Shown here in pieces: positions 48,204-56,616 of a DNA stretch of 64,000 nt. Both the position numbers and the translations under genes were made by a program. The DNA is from a virus: positions 1-64,000 of IMG/VR virus record IMGVR_UViG_3300020180_000015; one strand, written 5' to 3'. How positions within the stretch are numbered: the stretch's first letter is position 1; each line of letters starts with the position of its first letter. The notes beneath the pieces are model-generated. The model was not told the origin of the DNA. It worked only from the letters and a program-made list of their open reading frames with translations, and did not search any database.

Positions 48204-48242
48204 GTGTATCAATAGTGTGCTGAAAAGCGAAAGGGAAATACG

Positions 48243-48644
48243 ATGGTCACAAAACGGCAATTGGCAATCAAGGCGGCACGAGTGCGTAGCCTGAAAACTG
48301 CGCCAGTCACGGCGGCATGGTTTAATCGTGCGGGCATCACGGTTGCGCGGATGCAGCGCACATGGGGTGCGCGGCAGGGGCTGGTGTGGGCGGATTTCGT
48401 TAGTATCTGGTCTCCAATTAACGGATACAGAAACGACCTACCGCCGAGCATCGTTCGTGCAGCCGGTCAACTGTACGACGTGGCTGCAAATCTGAACGGA
48501 CATCGCGCAGAGACCCAACCGCAGGGTTGGATGCCGGGGATGGTATTCCCGGCGGAAACCAGAAACTGGAAGCGGGTAGACGGATTACTCGCTCGGTTGA
48601 AGGCGGAACTTGCCGATGCCGCCGACACACTATCAAGCGGTTAA
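48243..48644 (+). CDS. Small basic protein, distant relative of the RQ-IKAA family
   Basis: MVTKRQLAIKAARVRSLKTA aligns with MNRRQKVVIKAAVKRG of the three cassette genes downstream, and its promoter is also related. The body (TAAWFNRAGITVARMQRTWGARQGLVWADF) is Trp-containing and helical. It lacks the conserved right end of the other cassettes. GGGAAATACG precedes the start. Function is unknown. Confidence 0.55.
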   Translation: MVTKRQLAIKAARVRSLKTAPVTAAWFNRAGITVARMQRTWGARQGLVWADFVSIWSPINGYRNDLPPSIVRAAGQLYDVAANLNGHRAETQPQGWMPGMVFPAETRNWKRVDGLLARLKAELADAADTLSSG

Positions 48645-48661
48645 ACCCCGCCGTTCGTGCC

Positions 48662-48710
48662 TGTCCCGTAACGTGAAGCCCTGCTACGCTATCAGCAGGG
48701 CTTTTATATT
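48662..48710 (+). terminator. Terminator hairpin with a -10 box in its loop
   Basis: AAGCCCTGCT/AGCAGGGCTT (48676-48685/48694-48703) followed by TTATATT. TACGCT (48685-48690) in the loop stands 17 bp after TGTCCC of CGTGCCTGTCCC, so a promoter for the next gene appears to overlap the terminator. Confidence 0.65.
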
Positions 48711-48721
48711 GGGGCGGCGGC

Positions 48722-49510
48722 ATGGACGACATAGCGGTCAAAGGCATCATCGGCGATAAGGTACGCGACATCATCCGGCGGTTGGGGCAGGGGCTGAGGA
48801 ACATCCTTCCCCGCGAACCAACGCCAGAGGAGTCGGCGCGTTACCGCGAAAGTCGGCGACCCAGGTCGGAAGTCGAAGCCGAACAGCGGCAACAAGTCGC
48901 CATCGAAAAGATACGCCGATACCAAGTGGCGTTCAATGAGCAGGTGACGGCACTCGCCGCCCAGCTTGCCGCGAAGGACATCTCGCCGCAGGAGTTTCGT
49001 GCCATGATGCTAATCGAGATTCGATTCAACCTACTCACGGCGGCGGCGGCAGCGGCGGGGAGTATCGGAAGTCTATCACCGATGGATTTAAACCGCGTCG
49101 ATATGAGGGTGCGGGAACAGGCGCGGTTTCTCGACAACTGGATCGCGCAGATCGAACGGCAGCCGGATAAAGACTGGTCGCCGGGTGCGCTCGGCGTTCG
49201 CGCGCGGATGTACGCGGGCAGCGCCGAAACCCTAGCCGCCGAAACAGTCGACAAGAACGTGCATCGGGAGTTTCCCGATTTGCCGTTTTACCCGGCACAA
49301 AAAACGGCGTGCCGTGCGAACTGCCGCTGCCGCTGGGAGTGGCGGAGCGTGGATCGAGAGAAGGGCGACGCCGACGTGTACTGGCTGCTGGGAGTGGCGG
49401 AGCATTGCAAACAGTGCCTTGCCCGCGCCGATGTGTTCTCGCCGATGCAAATTAGAAACTGGAAGATCGTCAACATGCCGGCGGATATTCGTGACTTAAT
49501 CGTAGGGTAG
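48722..49510 (+). CDS. MuF-like minor head protein, 262 aa
   Basis: The helical N-terminal part (RPRSEVEAEQRQQVAIEKIRRYQ; LAAKDISPQEFRAMMLIEI) is followed by RARMYAGSAETLAAE and the Cys cluster CRANCRCRWEW...CKQC, which fits the C-terminal region of MuF-type head morphogenesis proteins. It comes right after the portal, the usual position. MuF-like proteins help DNA injection or head assembly. Confidence 0.65.
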   Translation: MDDIAVKGIIGDKVRDIIRRLGQGLRNILPREPTPEESARYRESRRPRSEVEAEQRQQVAIEKIRRYQVAFNEQVTALAAQLAAKDISPQEFRAMMLIEIRFNLLTAAAAAAGSIGSLSPMDLNRVDMRVREQARFLDNWIAQIERQPDKDWSPGALGVRARMYAGSAETLAAETVDKNVHREFPDLPFYPAQKTACRANCRCRWEWRSVDREKGDADVYWLLGVAEHCKQCLARADVFSPMQIRNWKIVNMPADIRDLIVG

Positions 49511-49605
49511 GGCGGCAGATTTTCGCGTCGCGTTTGTGATAAACTGTGACAAGCCTTAACGATTAAGCGGACGATTGAGAGTGATAATCAACGAGTTTTA
49601 TTGCT

Positions 49606-50226
49606 ATGTCGCGTAACAAAAATGTTATCTCTAAAAACGTTCTTGAGGTCGGCAACCCCGACTCCCTGAAAAAGGCGGCGGATCGGGTCGGGCGGCAAGC
49701 GTCCGATTTGCGGCAGCATCTGCGTGTGGCTGTGCCGCAGACGGCGGGGGTGATTAGGACGCAAGTAGTGAAGCCCATGCTGGAGAAACTCGGCATTTAC
49801 CCGCCGCGCTGGATCGGCATGAAGATGCGTTGGAAGTCGGCAAAGCAGCGGCGCTACGTCATGATGAAATTACGCGCCGAAGGAAACCTGCCGCGCAAAC
49901 GGACGTTCAAACTGCGGCAGGGATGGGTATCGACCGTCGAGGTCGATACCAAAAACGGGGCAATTAAGGTGACGGTTGAGAATACGGCGACCTCGCCGGA
50001 CTCGCGGGGACGGATGACAAGGTATCAGCCTTTTGTATCAGGGGACATTGGACTCGGCGTGAGCCGCAGATCGATGCAGCGTTACGACAAACCGATACAG
50101 CCATTTCACAAGGATCGGGGTTGGAATCCCGCAGCACCGATCATTCAACAATACTACGCCTTATCAATAGACAAGGCGGAGGAGTTTCTAGGCAAGATTA
50201 TCATTCGCATCATCCGGAGGCAGTGA
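49606..50226 (+). CDS. Putative neck/tail-completion-like protein, 206 aa
   Basis: MKMRWKSAKQRRYVMMKLRAEGNLPRKRTFKLRQGWVSTV resembles the [RK]TxxLRxxW core of HK97-gp10-like and similar neck proteins. Basic, with helices at both ends. The family call is tentative. ATG 49606 has no strong Shine-Dalgarno. Confidence 0.45.
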   Translation: MSRNKNVISKNVLEVGNPDSLKKAADRVGRQASDLRQHLRVAVPQTAGVIRTQVVKPMLEKLGIYPPRWIGMKMRWKSAKQRRYVMMKLRAEGNLPRKRTFKLRQGWVSTVEVDTKNGAIKVTVENTATSPDSRGRMTRYQPFVSGDIGLGVSRRSMQRYDKPIQPFHKDRGWNPAAPIIQQYYALSIDKAEEFLGKIIIRIIRRQ

Positions 50227-50227
50227 C

Positions 50228-50449
50228 ATGCAGCACACCGTTGACGACATGGCTAAACTGCTCGATACCCTACGCCGATCAACATTGGGTGAGATCAGTG
50301 CCATTGAACAAATTGATAAAGCAAACTACCCCGGCGATCTAGCCAAGTTCCTAGACGCATCGCGCCGCTCCAAACTGCAAATAGTCGCGCAGATCGACAG
50401 GATGCTCTACGGCAAACGGAAGGAGCGCCGCAAAAAGTCGAAGAATTGA
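50228..50449 (+). CDS. Hypothetical small basic protein, 73 aa
   Basis: It begins one base after the previous stop (TGACATG). All-helical, ending in a strongly basic tail (YGKRKERRKKSKN). The family is unknown; it is co-expressed with the neck-like gene. Confidence 0.55.
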   Translation: MQHTVDDMAKLLDTLRRSTLGEISAIEQIDKANYPGDLAKFLDASRRSKLQIVAQIDRMLYGKRKERRKKSKN

Positions 50450-50456
50450 TCGTGCC

Positions 50457-50486
50457 TTGCTGTCTTGCCCTGAATTGTAGTACTCT
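50457..50486 (+). promoter_or_regulatory. Late-type promoter for the capsid gene
   Basis: CGTGCC-TTGCTG, 18 bp, TACTCT, followed by GGCAGAGTAGG. Confidence 0.45.
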
Positions 50487-50520
50487 GGCAGAGTAGGCTC
50501 ACACGTAGTTAACGTCCCAG

Positions 50521-50551
50521 CCCGCATGGAAACTTCCATGCGGGTTTTTTG
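50521..50551 (+). terminator. Intrinsic terminator just before the capsid gene
   Basis: CCCGCATGGA-aact-TCCATGCGGG (10-bp stem) then TTTTTTG. It lies 17 bp before the capsid start and about 35 bp after the -10 above, so it would also face transcripts from that promoter. Confidence 0.85.
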
Positions 50552-50567
50552 TTTTAGTCGAGGTGTC

Positions 50568-52916
50568 GTGACCGGAATTCTGCTCCATAAGGCGGGCGGC
50601 GCAATCAAATCCGTACAGCGCGGTAACGGGCTAATCGAGGGGTATTTGATCTCCTTCGGCGGACCCGCGGATACCGATCTGGAGGGGCAGTGGTTCACGC
50701 CACGCACAGACATCCGTGAGGACTATTTCCGCGACTATCCGATGCTGTTTCATCACGGCATGGATTCGGCAGTGGGGTTAGACCCCATTGGGCGGATTTT
50801 GCGGGTCGACAAAGACAACGTGGGATGGCACGCCAAAGCCCAGCTTGATCTTCACGATCAATACGGGCGGCAGGTGAGTGAACTGCTTGATCTTTACCCG
50901 TTGGGGTGGAGTAGCGGTTCAGTGGATCACCTTGTCGTAATTGCGGACACTGGCGAAATTCTGGTGTGGCCCCTCTTTGAGGGGACTGTCACGCCGACGC
51001 CGGCGCAGTCTCGCAAAACGTCGGTGCGGGCTTTGAAAGCGGTGTTAACTCGCGGTCAAACGGGAATTCCGAGAGGGCTTCGTGCTAGAGCGGATGCCGG
51101 GATCGCTGCCAATCTCGAAAGCAGTGGAGGAACGGTCATGGCGTTGAGCGCGCGTAGAAGCACGGCTCAGTACGTGAAGAGTGTACTTAAGAAGGCGGGG
51201 TTTAAACCGACCCCCGAAGAAGAGATGGCGATTGCTGCCGATCTCGAAAGCAGTGGAGGAACGGTCATGGCGTTGAGAGCGCGTAGAAGCACGGTTCAGT
51301 ACGTGAAGAGCGTACTCAAGAAGATGGGGTTTAAAGCGACCCCCGAAGAAGAGATGGCGATTGCTGCCGATCTCGAAGTACAGGATGCGATGCTGTCGGA
51401 TGATGAGTTTGGCGATGCAACGTTGGCGGATGATGAGTTTGACGATGCAATGATGTCGGATGATGAGTTCGGCGACGCGATGCTGTCGGATGATGAGTTC
51501 GGCGACGCGATGATGTCGGATGATGAGTTCGGCGACGCGATGCTGTCGGATGATGAGTTCGGCGACGCGATGCTGTCGGATGATGAGTTCGGCGACGCGA
51601 TGCTGTCGGATGATGAGTTCGGCGACGCGATGCTGTCGGATGATGAGTTCGATCCGGCGATGCTGAGTTACCGCAAGTCGCGCCGCCGGACAGCGCGTTC
51701 GCGTCAGAAGTCGATGACTGTGGATCAGTCGCAGGAGATCAACGCCATGAGGCGGCGCATCAATGCGTTGGAATTGCAAGAAGCGCCGGGGGAGCGGATG
51801 ATCGGTATGAAATCACTGCGTGTGACACGAGATCGGGCGGATCAGCCCGGTGCGTACAAGTCGGTATTCACCAAGTACATACGCTTCGGTGAGTTCCGCA
51901 TGAACGACGATGATCGCCGTACTCTGCGAAAAGGGCAGGTGGATTACGGTGCAGCCGACCGGGTGACGGGCGTCAAGGCTTTGACATCCAGCACATCGGG
52001 CAGCGTCGGGTTTTCCGTGCCGGACGACTTCATTGCGGAATTGAACCGCAACATCATGGTTGATGCAGTGACGGCGAATGAGTGTAAGCGCCGCACCACG
52101 ACCAGCGATACGGTCTTGATCCCCGATCTGCAGACGACTGATGCTCGCCGTGCGTATGCCGGGCGCACCACATGGATCGGCGAAACTGCCGCAAACCAAG
52201 CGGAGACGGATGTGACGCCGATCACAATGGGGCAGATTCAACTGCCGATTCACGTCTTACTCGTCTCGACCGTCGCATCACTTTCCAGTCTCGAAGATAG
52301 CGCGTTCGATTTACAGGCGTACATCACTGAGGCGTTCAGCGAAATGATCGCCATCGAACACGAAGAATTGATCTGGTCGGGCAACGGGCAGGGGAAGATG
52401 CGCGGCATCGTCACCGATACTCGCGTGACTGGCAGCGCGTCGACGGGTGTGTCCAGCGTGAGCGGATTCATCGCCAGCGGCAGCGCGGCGTCCATTGCCG
52501 ACGCCGACAAAATCCGGTCATTGACCATGCACTTGCCGCCTCAATACCGGGCGCGTGCCAAGTGGTACATGAACAGCAACACGGCAAACATCATCATGCA
52601 GTTGAAGGACGCGAACGGGCGTTATCTGTGGGGCGATGAACAGGGTTTGAATCAGGGTGCGCCAACCACACTCCTGAACAAGCCGATTGTGTTCAATGAA
52701 TGGGCATCGGACGTGGCGGCGGGAGCATTCCCGATCTTACTCGCCGATCTCAGTCGTGGGTACACCATCGCTAATCGTGTGGAATTCAGCGTCCGCCGCT
52801 TTGATGACAGCACCTATGCGGTACAAGACAACACGCTCGTGTTGGGGCGTGCGCGTATGGGCGGCATGGTCACACAGCCCATTGCTATCAAGGCACTGAA
52901 GATCGCCGTCAGCTAA
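50568..52916 (+). CDS. HK97-type protease-scaffold-major capsid single polypeptide
   Basis: I place the start at GTG 50568 (MTGILLHKAGGAIKSV) behind GAGGTG, since ATG 50526 lies in the terminator. Residues about 15-135 match HK97-type prohead protease (GYLISFGGPADTDLEG; YPMLFHHG with catalytic-type His; LYPLGWSSGSVDHL with Ser). Two 43-residue repeats (about 182-267) and nine acidic DDEF(G/D)-type 10-residue repeats (about 275-364) form a scaffold-like delta region. Residues from about 411 are an HK97-fold major capsid (SGSVGFSVPDDFIAELNRN; TTWIGETAANQAETD; NRVEFSVRRFDDSTYAVQDN). Normally these are two or three genes. Confidence 0.88.
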   Translation: MTGILLHKAGGAIKSVQRGNGLIEGYLISFGGPADTDLEGQWFTPRTDIREDYFRDYPMLFHHGMDSAVGLDPIGRILRVDKDNVGWHAKAQLDLHDQYGRQVSELLDLYPLGWSSGSVDHLVVIADTGEILVWPLFEGTVTPTPAQSRKTSVRALKAVLTRGQTGIPRGLRARADAGIAANLESSGGTVMALSARRSTAQYVKSVLKKAGFKPTPEEEMAIAADLESSGGTVMALRARRSTVQYVKSVLKKMGFKATPEEEMAIAADLEVQDAMLSDDEFGDATLADDEFDDAMMSDDEFGDAMLSDDEFGDAMMSDDEFGDAMLSDDEFGDAMLSDDEFGDAMLSDDEFGDAMLSDDEFDPAMLSYRKSRRRTARSRQKSMTVDQSQEINAMRRRINALELQEAPGERMIGMKSLRVTRDRADQPGAYKSVFTKYIRFGEFRMNDDDRRTLRKGQVDYGAADRVTGVKALTSSTSGSVGFSVPDDFIAELNRNIMVDAVTANECKRRTTTSDTVLIPDLQTTDARRAYAGRTTWIGETAANQAETDVTPITMGQIQLPIHVLLVSTVASLSSLEDSAFDLQAYITEAFSEMIAIEHEELIWSGNGQGKMRGIVTDTRVTGSASTGVSSVSGFIASGSAASIADADKIRSLTMHLPPQYRARAKWYMNSNTANIIMQLKDANGRYLWGDEQGLNQGAPTTLLNKPIVFNEWASDVAAGAFPILLADLSRGYTIANRVEFSVRRFDDSTYAVQDNTLVLGRARMGGMVTQPIAIKALKIAVS
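51111..51371 (+). repeat. Two 129-bp direct repeats in the capsid gene
   Basis: About 51111-51239 and 51240-51368 are near-identical and encode LESSGGTVMALxARRSTxQY plus KSVLKK and TPEEEMAIAAD. A third copy starts and stops after one turn. In frame, so likely a recent tandem duplication. Confidence 0.85.
51384..51663 (+). repeat. 30-bp tandem repeats encoding acidic decapeptides
   Basis: About nine copies of a 30-bp unit encode D-A-M-L/M-S-D-D-E-F-G. The first units are the most diverged and the last ones nearly identical, suggesting recent expansion. The long open frame on the opposite strand is a by-product of this repeat. Confidence 0.9.
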
Positions 52917-52958
52917 GGCTGGGGTGATCTTCACCTTCCGAAAGGGGAGAGTAAAACA

Positions 52959-53363
52959 ATGCGAATGAGAACCTACAGTGACGAGGTCGCACCGAAGCTG
53001 CTGGCATCGGCATCCTCATCCACCTATACCCAAGTGTGGACAACCGTACTCGCCGACTGCGAACGAGTTGTCTATACCCTGATCGCACATGCGTCCTGTG
53101 ACGTGGCGTTTAACGTCCAGATTGCATCGGACTCCAGCGGCACGGGCGCGGCGTCCGTGACGACGACTATCACCGCGAACGCGGCATCCAAAATCCACAC
53201 CATCGAGATCAGTCCCGGCGCACTGACGACTGCCAAACAGCACGTCTCGGCGCTGGTGACCCGCACGGCGGGATCGTACACGCTGATCGAACAGCGATTC
53301 GATATGCGTATTTCGCCGCCGACTGCCGACTCGACAGTCGGGACTCAGTCCGAGGCGTACTAA
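52959..53363 (+). CDS. Putative capsid-associated beta protein, 134 aa
   Basis: I do not recognise the family. Beta-rich Thr/Ser/Ala sequence (VVYTLIAHASCDVAFNVQIASDSSGTG...IHTIEISPGALTTAKQHVSALVTRTAG), with the look of a beta-sandwich. It directly follows the capsid gene with GGGGAGAG upstream. A decoration role is an inference from position. Confidence 0.55.
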   Translation: MRMRTYSDEVAPKLLASASSSTYTQVWTTVLADCERVVYTLIAHASCDVAFNVQIASDSSGTGAASVTTTITANAASKIHTIEISPGALTTAKQHVSALVTRTAGSYTLIEQRFDMRISPPTADSTVGTQSEAY

Positions 53364-53417
53364 AGCGACAGGGCAGGGGTGTAACAACCCCTACCCCGCT
53401 TAAGGGAGGAATAAAAG

Positions 53418-54185
53418 ATGGCGAACACAAATATTGCATGGAATCAGGGCGGCAATCATGCGCTCCTCGGTGACGCGGCAGGGTTTCCGTCCGAACACAT
53501 TTGGAGCGATCAGCAGGGCGTCGCTGCGAACTCCGGTGCAGAGGGGTACGTCGGCTTCTGGGATGATTTTCTCGGTGACTTGATCGTTGACGAGTGGGCG
53601 GCGAACCTGAGCAGCAGCAGCACGGCGGCGATTAACGCGCAGACTCCCGGTGTGGCGCGTTTGACCACGCACACCGACGACAACGCCAATGCCACACTGG
53701 TACTTGGACTGCACTGGCTTGTCAGCAACGGATGGACGGTGTTTAAAGCGCGTGTGAAGAACGTCACGGCGATCACTGCCCGCGCCGTCGAGATCGGTCT
53801 GTCCGACGCGCTGTCGGATGCGAATGGGCAAGCCTTCACCAGTCACGATGAGACTCCGGTTGCAGTGGCGACCAATGCCGCTTTGTTCGGATTCAACGCA
53901 GACGACTCCATGACCACGTTCAGCGCCTGTTCGGTGAACGCCGATGTAGCCGCCGTGACGGTCAGTGCGGGGACTCCAGCGGCGACTTACACGAAGTACG
54001 AAATCCGCATCAGTGCGGCTGGGACGGCGTATTTCTTTGTGAACAATGTGAGAGTAGCGACTCATGCACTGGCTGTGGCGACAACCGCCGTGCTGACGCC
54101 GTGGATCAGTGTCACTAACTTGACTGCGGCAACCGCCCGAAGCATCGACGTGGATTACGTCGGCGTGTGGGGAGTGCGAGTCTAA
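53418..54185 (+). CDS. Putative virion beta-sandwich protein (lectin/LamG-like), 255 aa
   Basis: WDDFLGDLIVDEWAANLSSSSTAAINAQTPGVARLTTHTDDNANATLVLG and the end YTKYEIRISAAGTAYFFVNNVRVATH...ARSIDVDYVGVWGVRV fit a concanavalin-like jelly roll seen in phage structural proteins. AAGGGAGGAATAAAAG is a strong ribosome site. Likely a decoration or surface protein, perhaps glycan-binding; this is from pattern only. Confidence 0.6.
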   Translation: MANTNIAWNQGGNHALLGDAAGFPSEHIWSDQQGVAANSGAEGYVGFWDDFLGDLIVDEWAANLSSSSTAAINAQTPGVARLTTHTDDNANATLVLGLHWLVSNGWTVFKARVKNVTAITARAVEIGLSDALSDANGQAFTSHDETPVAVATNAALFGFNADDSMTTFSACSVNADVAAVTVSAGTPAATYTKYEIRISAAGTAYFFVNNVRVATHALAVATTAVLTPWISVTNLTAATARSIDVDYVGVWGVRV

Positions 54186-54533
54186 ATGGACGCCGTGACG
54201 CTGCAAGACGCAACTGCGTATAATGCGTCAACACTCACCGGAACGACATTGCCCACACGTTTGTTCAACACGGCGCTCGTCTGGTTTACGCTAGGTGCTT
54301 CCTACGACGGCACGGCGACCTTTGAGATCAGCCCCGATAACGGAACAACGTGGTTCGGTATTCAAGCCGAGGCGTTGTCTGCCATTGGGACGTATGTTTC
54401 CGCACTCGCCCCTCCGACTGCGACGCCGCTGTACCGTATCCGCGTTCCTGCGGCAAGCGTGCTGCGCGTTCGCATGAGCGGTGGGTCGGTCGGAACACTT
54501 ACCGTGCAGGCATTGCTAACCTACGGACTCTAA
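54186..54533 (+). CDS. Putative virion beta-rich protein, 115 aa
   Basis: It starts immediately after the previous stop. SYDGTATFEISPDNGTTWFGIQAEAL...LYRIRVPAASVLRVRMSGGSVGTLTVQ is a beta-sandwich-like sequence resembling phage decoration or fibre domains (SxDNGxTW motif). The family is unsure. Confidence 0.55.
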   Translation: MDAVTLQDATAYNASTLTGTTLPTRLFNTALVWFTLGASYDGTATFEISPDNGTTWFGIQAEALSAIGTYVSALAPPTATPLYRIRVPAASVLRVRMSGGSVGTLTVQALLTYGL

Positions 54534-54539
54534 CCCACC

Positions 54540-55691
54540 ATGCTGACCTATGCTACGCTGCAGACATTTGCCAAAGTCAAAGGGATCAGCCTCGATCTAT
54601 TATCTGACGAGGATGGCAGAATGCTGCGGGAATACCTGCGGCGTGGCACACGCGAGATTGATCGGATCACGCGGCGGCGATTCTTTCCGTTTCACATGAC
54701 TCGCCGTTACAGCATCCCGATGACTTATGCCGATCTACGTAACCGCGCACTGATCCACGAGGACTTACAACTCGACGCCGATCTCATGGAAGTCGTCCGG
54801 GTACAGGTGGGTACTGGCACCGTGATCGACTCCGGCGAGGATGTGCCGCTCGGCGGACTGACGGCGATTGCGACGACCTTCACTGCAACTGATGCCGATG
54901 GGCTTGACGATCAGAACATTGATCGCTTTGCCGTCGGGGTCGTACTGCAGATCAAGAACGAGCAATGCGTTATCCGCGCACGGGATACTGGTACCAACGT
55001 CGTCACCTTAGAGCGCGGCGCATTCGGCACAATAGCCGCAGCCCACGCCGCCGGAGTGCAAATCTCCAAGAATGTCCTGACGACACTCGAACCGGGGATC
55101 GACTTTCATCTGCTCGACTTCAACATCAACCCGAAGTTTGCTATCCGGCTTGTGTTTCCGAACACGTGGGCGGGTCGCTATACAGGCGTGGCGTGGAGGT
55201 CGCGTTATCCTCAAATCTATGTCACAGGCTTTTGGGGGTTTCACGATCAGATGCAGGAGGCGTGGGTCAATACCAACGACCCCATTCCTTCGGGCGGGAT
55301 TACTGCCGTTGCGACGACATGGAATGCCCTCGCGGTGGATGGCACGGACGCCGCGAATGAGCTTCGCTTCCTTGTGGATCACCTGTACCGCGTCGAGAAT
55401 GAATTGATGTGGTTGACGGCTGCCGACGATAACACTGGCGCGTTGACGGTGCTACGCGGGCAGCATGGCACACTCGTTGCCGCGCACGCCGCCGGAACAC
55501 CAGTCTATCGATTCGCCGTGTTGGAGGATATTCGGAAGTCGTGCTTCAATATCGCCAAGACGCTACGGGACTCTGACGACAGCGTTGGCGGGCGTCAGGG
55601 CGTGACCGAAGTGAGCGTTGGGGTGAAGATCACCTATGCCGCCGATGTTGCCGAAACATTGAAGCATTACATCCGGTCGTATATCGCTTGA
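54540..55691 (+). CDS. Head-tail connector-like protein with beta repeats, 383 aa
   Basis: The N-terminal helices (YATLQTFAKVKGISL...LREYLRRGTREIDRITRRRFFPF) resemble the head-tail connector/adaptor family. Two homologous beta segments follow: GLTAIATTFTATDADGLDDQ...TNVVTLERGAFGTIAAAHAAG and GITAVATTWNALAVDGTDAA...LTVLRGQHGTLVAAHAAG, an internal duplication of about 80 residues. The C-terminus is helical. It ends IA* (GCTTGA), where TGA forms part of the next promoter's -35. Confidence 0.65.
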   Translation: MLTYATLQTFAKVKGISLDLLSDEDGRMLREYLRRGTREIDRITRRRFFPFHMTRRYSIPMTYADLRNRALIHEDLQLDADLMEVVRVQVGTGTVIDSGEDVPLGGLTAIATTFTATDADGLDDQNIDRFAVGVVLQIKNEQCVIRARDTGTNVVTLERGAFGTIAAAHAAGVQISKNVLTTLEPGIDFHLLDFNINPKFAIRLVFPNTWAGRYTGVAWRSRYPQIYVTGFWGFHDQMQEAWVNTNDPIPSGGITAVATTWNALAVDGTDAANELRFLVDHLYRVENELMWLTAADDNTGALTVLRGQHGTLVAAHAAGTPVYRFAVLEDIRKSCFNIAKTLRDSDDSVGGRQGVTEVSVGVKITYAADVAETLKHYIRSYIA

Positions 55692-55716
55692 CTTCCATAA
55701 TCTTTTGAGTTAAGAT
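55688..55716 (+). promoter_or_regulatory. Cassette promoter, copy 1
   Basis: TTGACT (55688-55693), 17 bp, TAAGAT (55711-55716). The TGA is the stop codon of the connector gene. Confidence 0.8.
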
Positions 55717-55771
55717 GGCGTTAGATTGAGTGCATAATTCCCCGCGTTGCGGGGGGGGGTGGTGGTTGGAA

Positions 55772-56134
55772 ATGAACAGACGGCAAAAAGTGGTAATCAA
55801 AGCGGCGGTCAAGCGGGGCGTAGCAAGAAGGTTAACTGATCCAGCAGTACGCTCGACACTAGTCGCTTTTATAACAAGAATTAGATCGTCGCTCCGACGT
55901 GGGTACGTGAATAGCGATGATTCAGAGGGGCTATACCTTTACATTATCAAACAAGGAGATGATACACCCGAATTAGGTAGGATCTGGAGAGCGGCGTGGC
56001 GTATCCGTCTAATTGTCGCCGGCTCTCCGAGCGAGGGTCAAATGAAGGAAATTAATGCCAAGTCGAAGGCGGTGATCGAGGCTTGGATGCGGACGTTGTT
56101 AGAGCATCTTCGCTCTACCAATATTCCTTCTTGA
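55772..56134 (+). CDS. Cassette gene 1 (RQ-VVIKAA family), 120 aa
   Basis: MNRRQKVVIKAAVKRGVARR is the conserved N-terminus shared by all three cassette genes. The body aligns with cassette gene 2 (LTDPAVRS...AFITRIRSSL.RGYVNS.DS.GL). It is small, basic and helical. Upstream is a GCGGGG hairpin. The C-terminal residues TNIPS fall in the cassette's right end. Function is unknown. Confidence 0.65.
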   Translation: MNRRQKVVIKAAVKRGVARRLTDPAVRSTLVAFITRIRSSLRRGYVNSDDSEGLYLYIIKQGDDTPELGRIWRAAWRIRLIVAGSPSEGQMKEINAKSKAVIEAWMRTLLEHLRSTNIPS

Positions 56135-56186
56135 TGCGCCGCAGCGGATTACGGACATGGCTTATGACTCATCGTCGCTGATCCGC
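56123..56186 (+). pseudogene. Duplicated 5' fragment of the 168-aa gene
   Basis: About 64 bp match the first codons of the gene at 56617 (LLDAPQRI.DMAYDSSSLIR), but the start is ATA instead of ATG and the frame runs into the next cassette promoter. It marks a tandem duplication that copied the cassette together with the beginning of the following gene. Confidence 0.75.
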
Positions 56187-56215
56187 TTGACTTCCATAAT
56201 CTTTTGAGTTAAGAT
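56187..56215 (+). promoter_or_regulatory. Cassette promoter, copy 2
   Basis: TTGACT (56187-56192), 17 bp, TAAGAT (56210-56215). Confidence 0.8.
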
Positions 56216-56268
56216 GGCGTTGGATTGAGTGTATAATTCCCCGCGTTGCGGGGGGGAAGTGGTTGGAA

Positions 56269-56613
56269 ATGAACAGACGGCAAAAAGTGGTAATCAAAGC
56301 GGCGATCAAATTGGGCGTAGAAAAAAGGTTAACTGATCCAGCAGTACGGTCAAGAATAGCCGCTTTTATAACAAGAATTAGATCATCACTTCAACGTGGT
56401 TACGTGAACAGCCAAGATTCAAATGGGTTGTTCGACTACGTTACCGCGCAAGCAGAAAATATTCCCGGAATGCGTGCGAGTTGGAAACCGGTGACACGTA
56501 TTCAGCGAATTGTCGACGATCTTCCGGGTGATGGGCAGATGAAGGAGATTGATGCCGAGTCGAAGGCGGGCATAGAAGTTGGGCTACGGGTGTTGTTAGA
56601 GTATCTTCGATAA
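56269..56613 (+). CDS. Cassette gene 2 (RQ-VVIKAA family), 114 aa
   Basis: MNRRQKVVIKAAIKLGVEKR begins at ATG 56269 (a TTG at 56263 is the alternative). It is homologous to cassette gene 1 along its length with many substitutions (QDSNGLFDYVTAQAENIPGM), so the duplication is not brand new or the copies are under diversifying change. The last codon ends four bases before the next gene's ATG. Confidence 0.65.
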   Translation: MNRRQKVVIKAAIKLGVEKRLTDPAVRSRIAAFITRIRSSLQRGYVNSQDSNGLFDYVTAQAENIPGMRASWKPVTRIQRIVDDLPGDGQMKEIDAESKAGIEVGLRVLLEYLR

Positions 56614-56616
56614 CCA

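Larger units (their letters stand above)
55684..56148 (+). mobile_element. Repeated promoter-ORF cassette, copy 1
   Basis: Left end TCGCTTGACTTCCATAATC, promoter, hairpin CCCCGC-GTT-GCGGGG, GGTTGGAA Shine-Dalgarno, gene, and right end ACCAATATTCCTTCTTGATG onward to GCGCCGC. Copy 2 follows at a 499-bp offset and copy 3 starts at 58497. No transposase is encoded, so any movement must rely on recombination or an outside enzyme. Confidence 0.6.

Noticed and set aside
51384-51663. CRISPR array
   Set aside because: The 30-bp units are contiguous with no unique spacers and are in frame with the capsid gene.
51045-51779. Long minus-strand open frame opposite the capsid repeats
   Set aside because: It arises from the 30-bp and 129-bp in-frame repeats of the capsid gene. 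It has no ribosome site or promoter and encodes only repetitive HRVAELIIRQ-type peptides.
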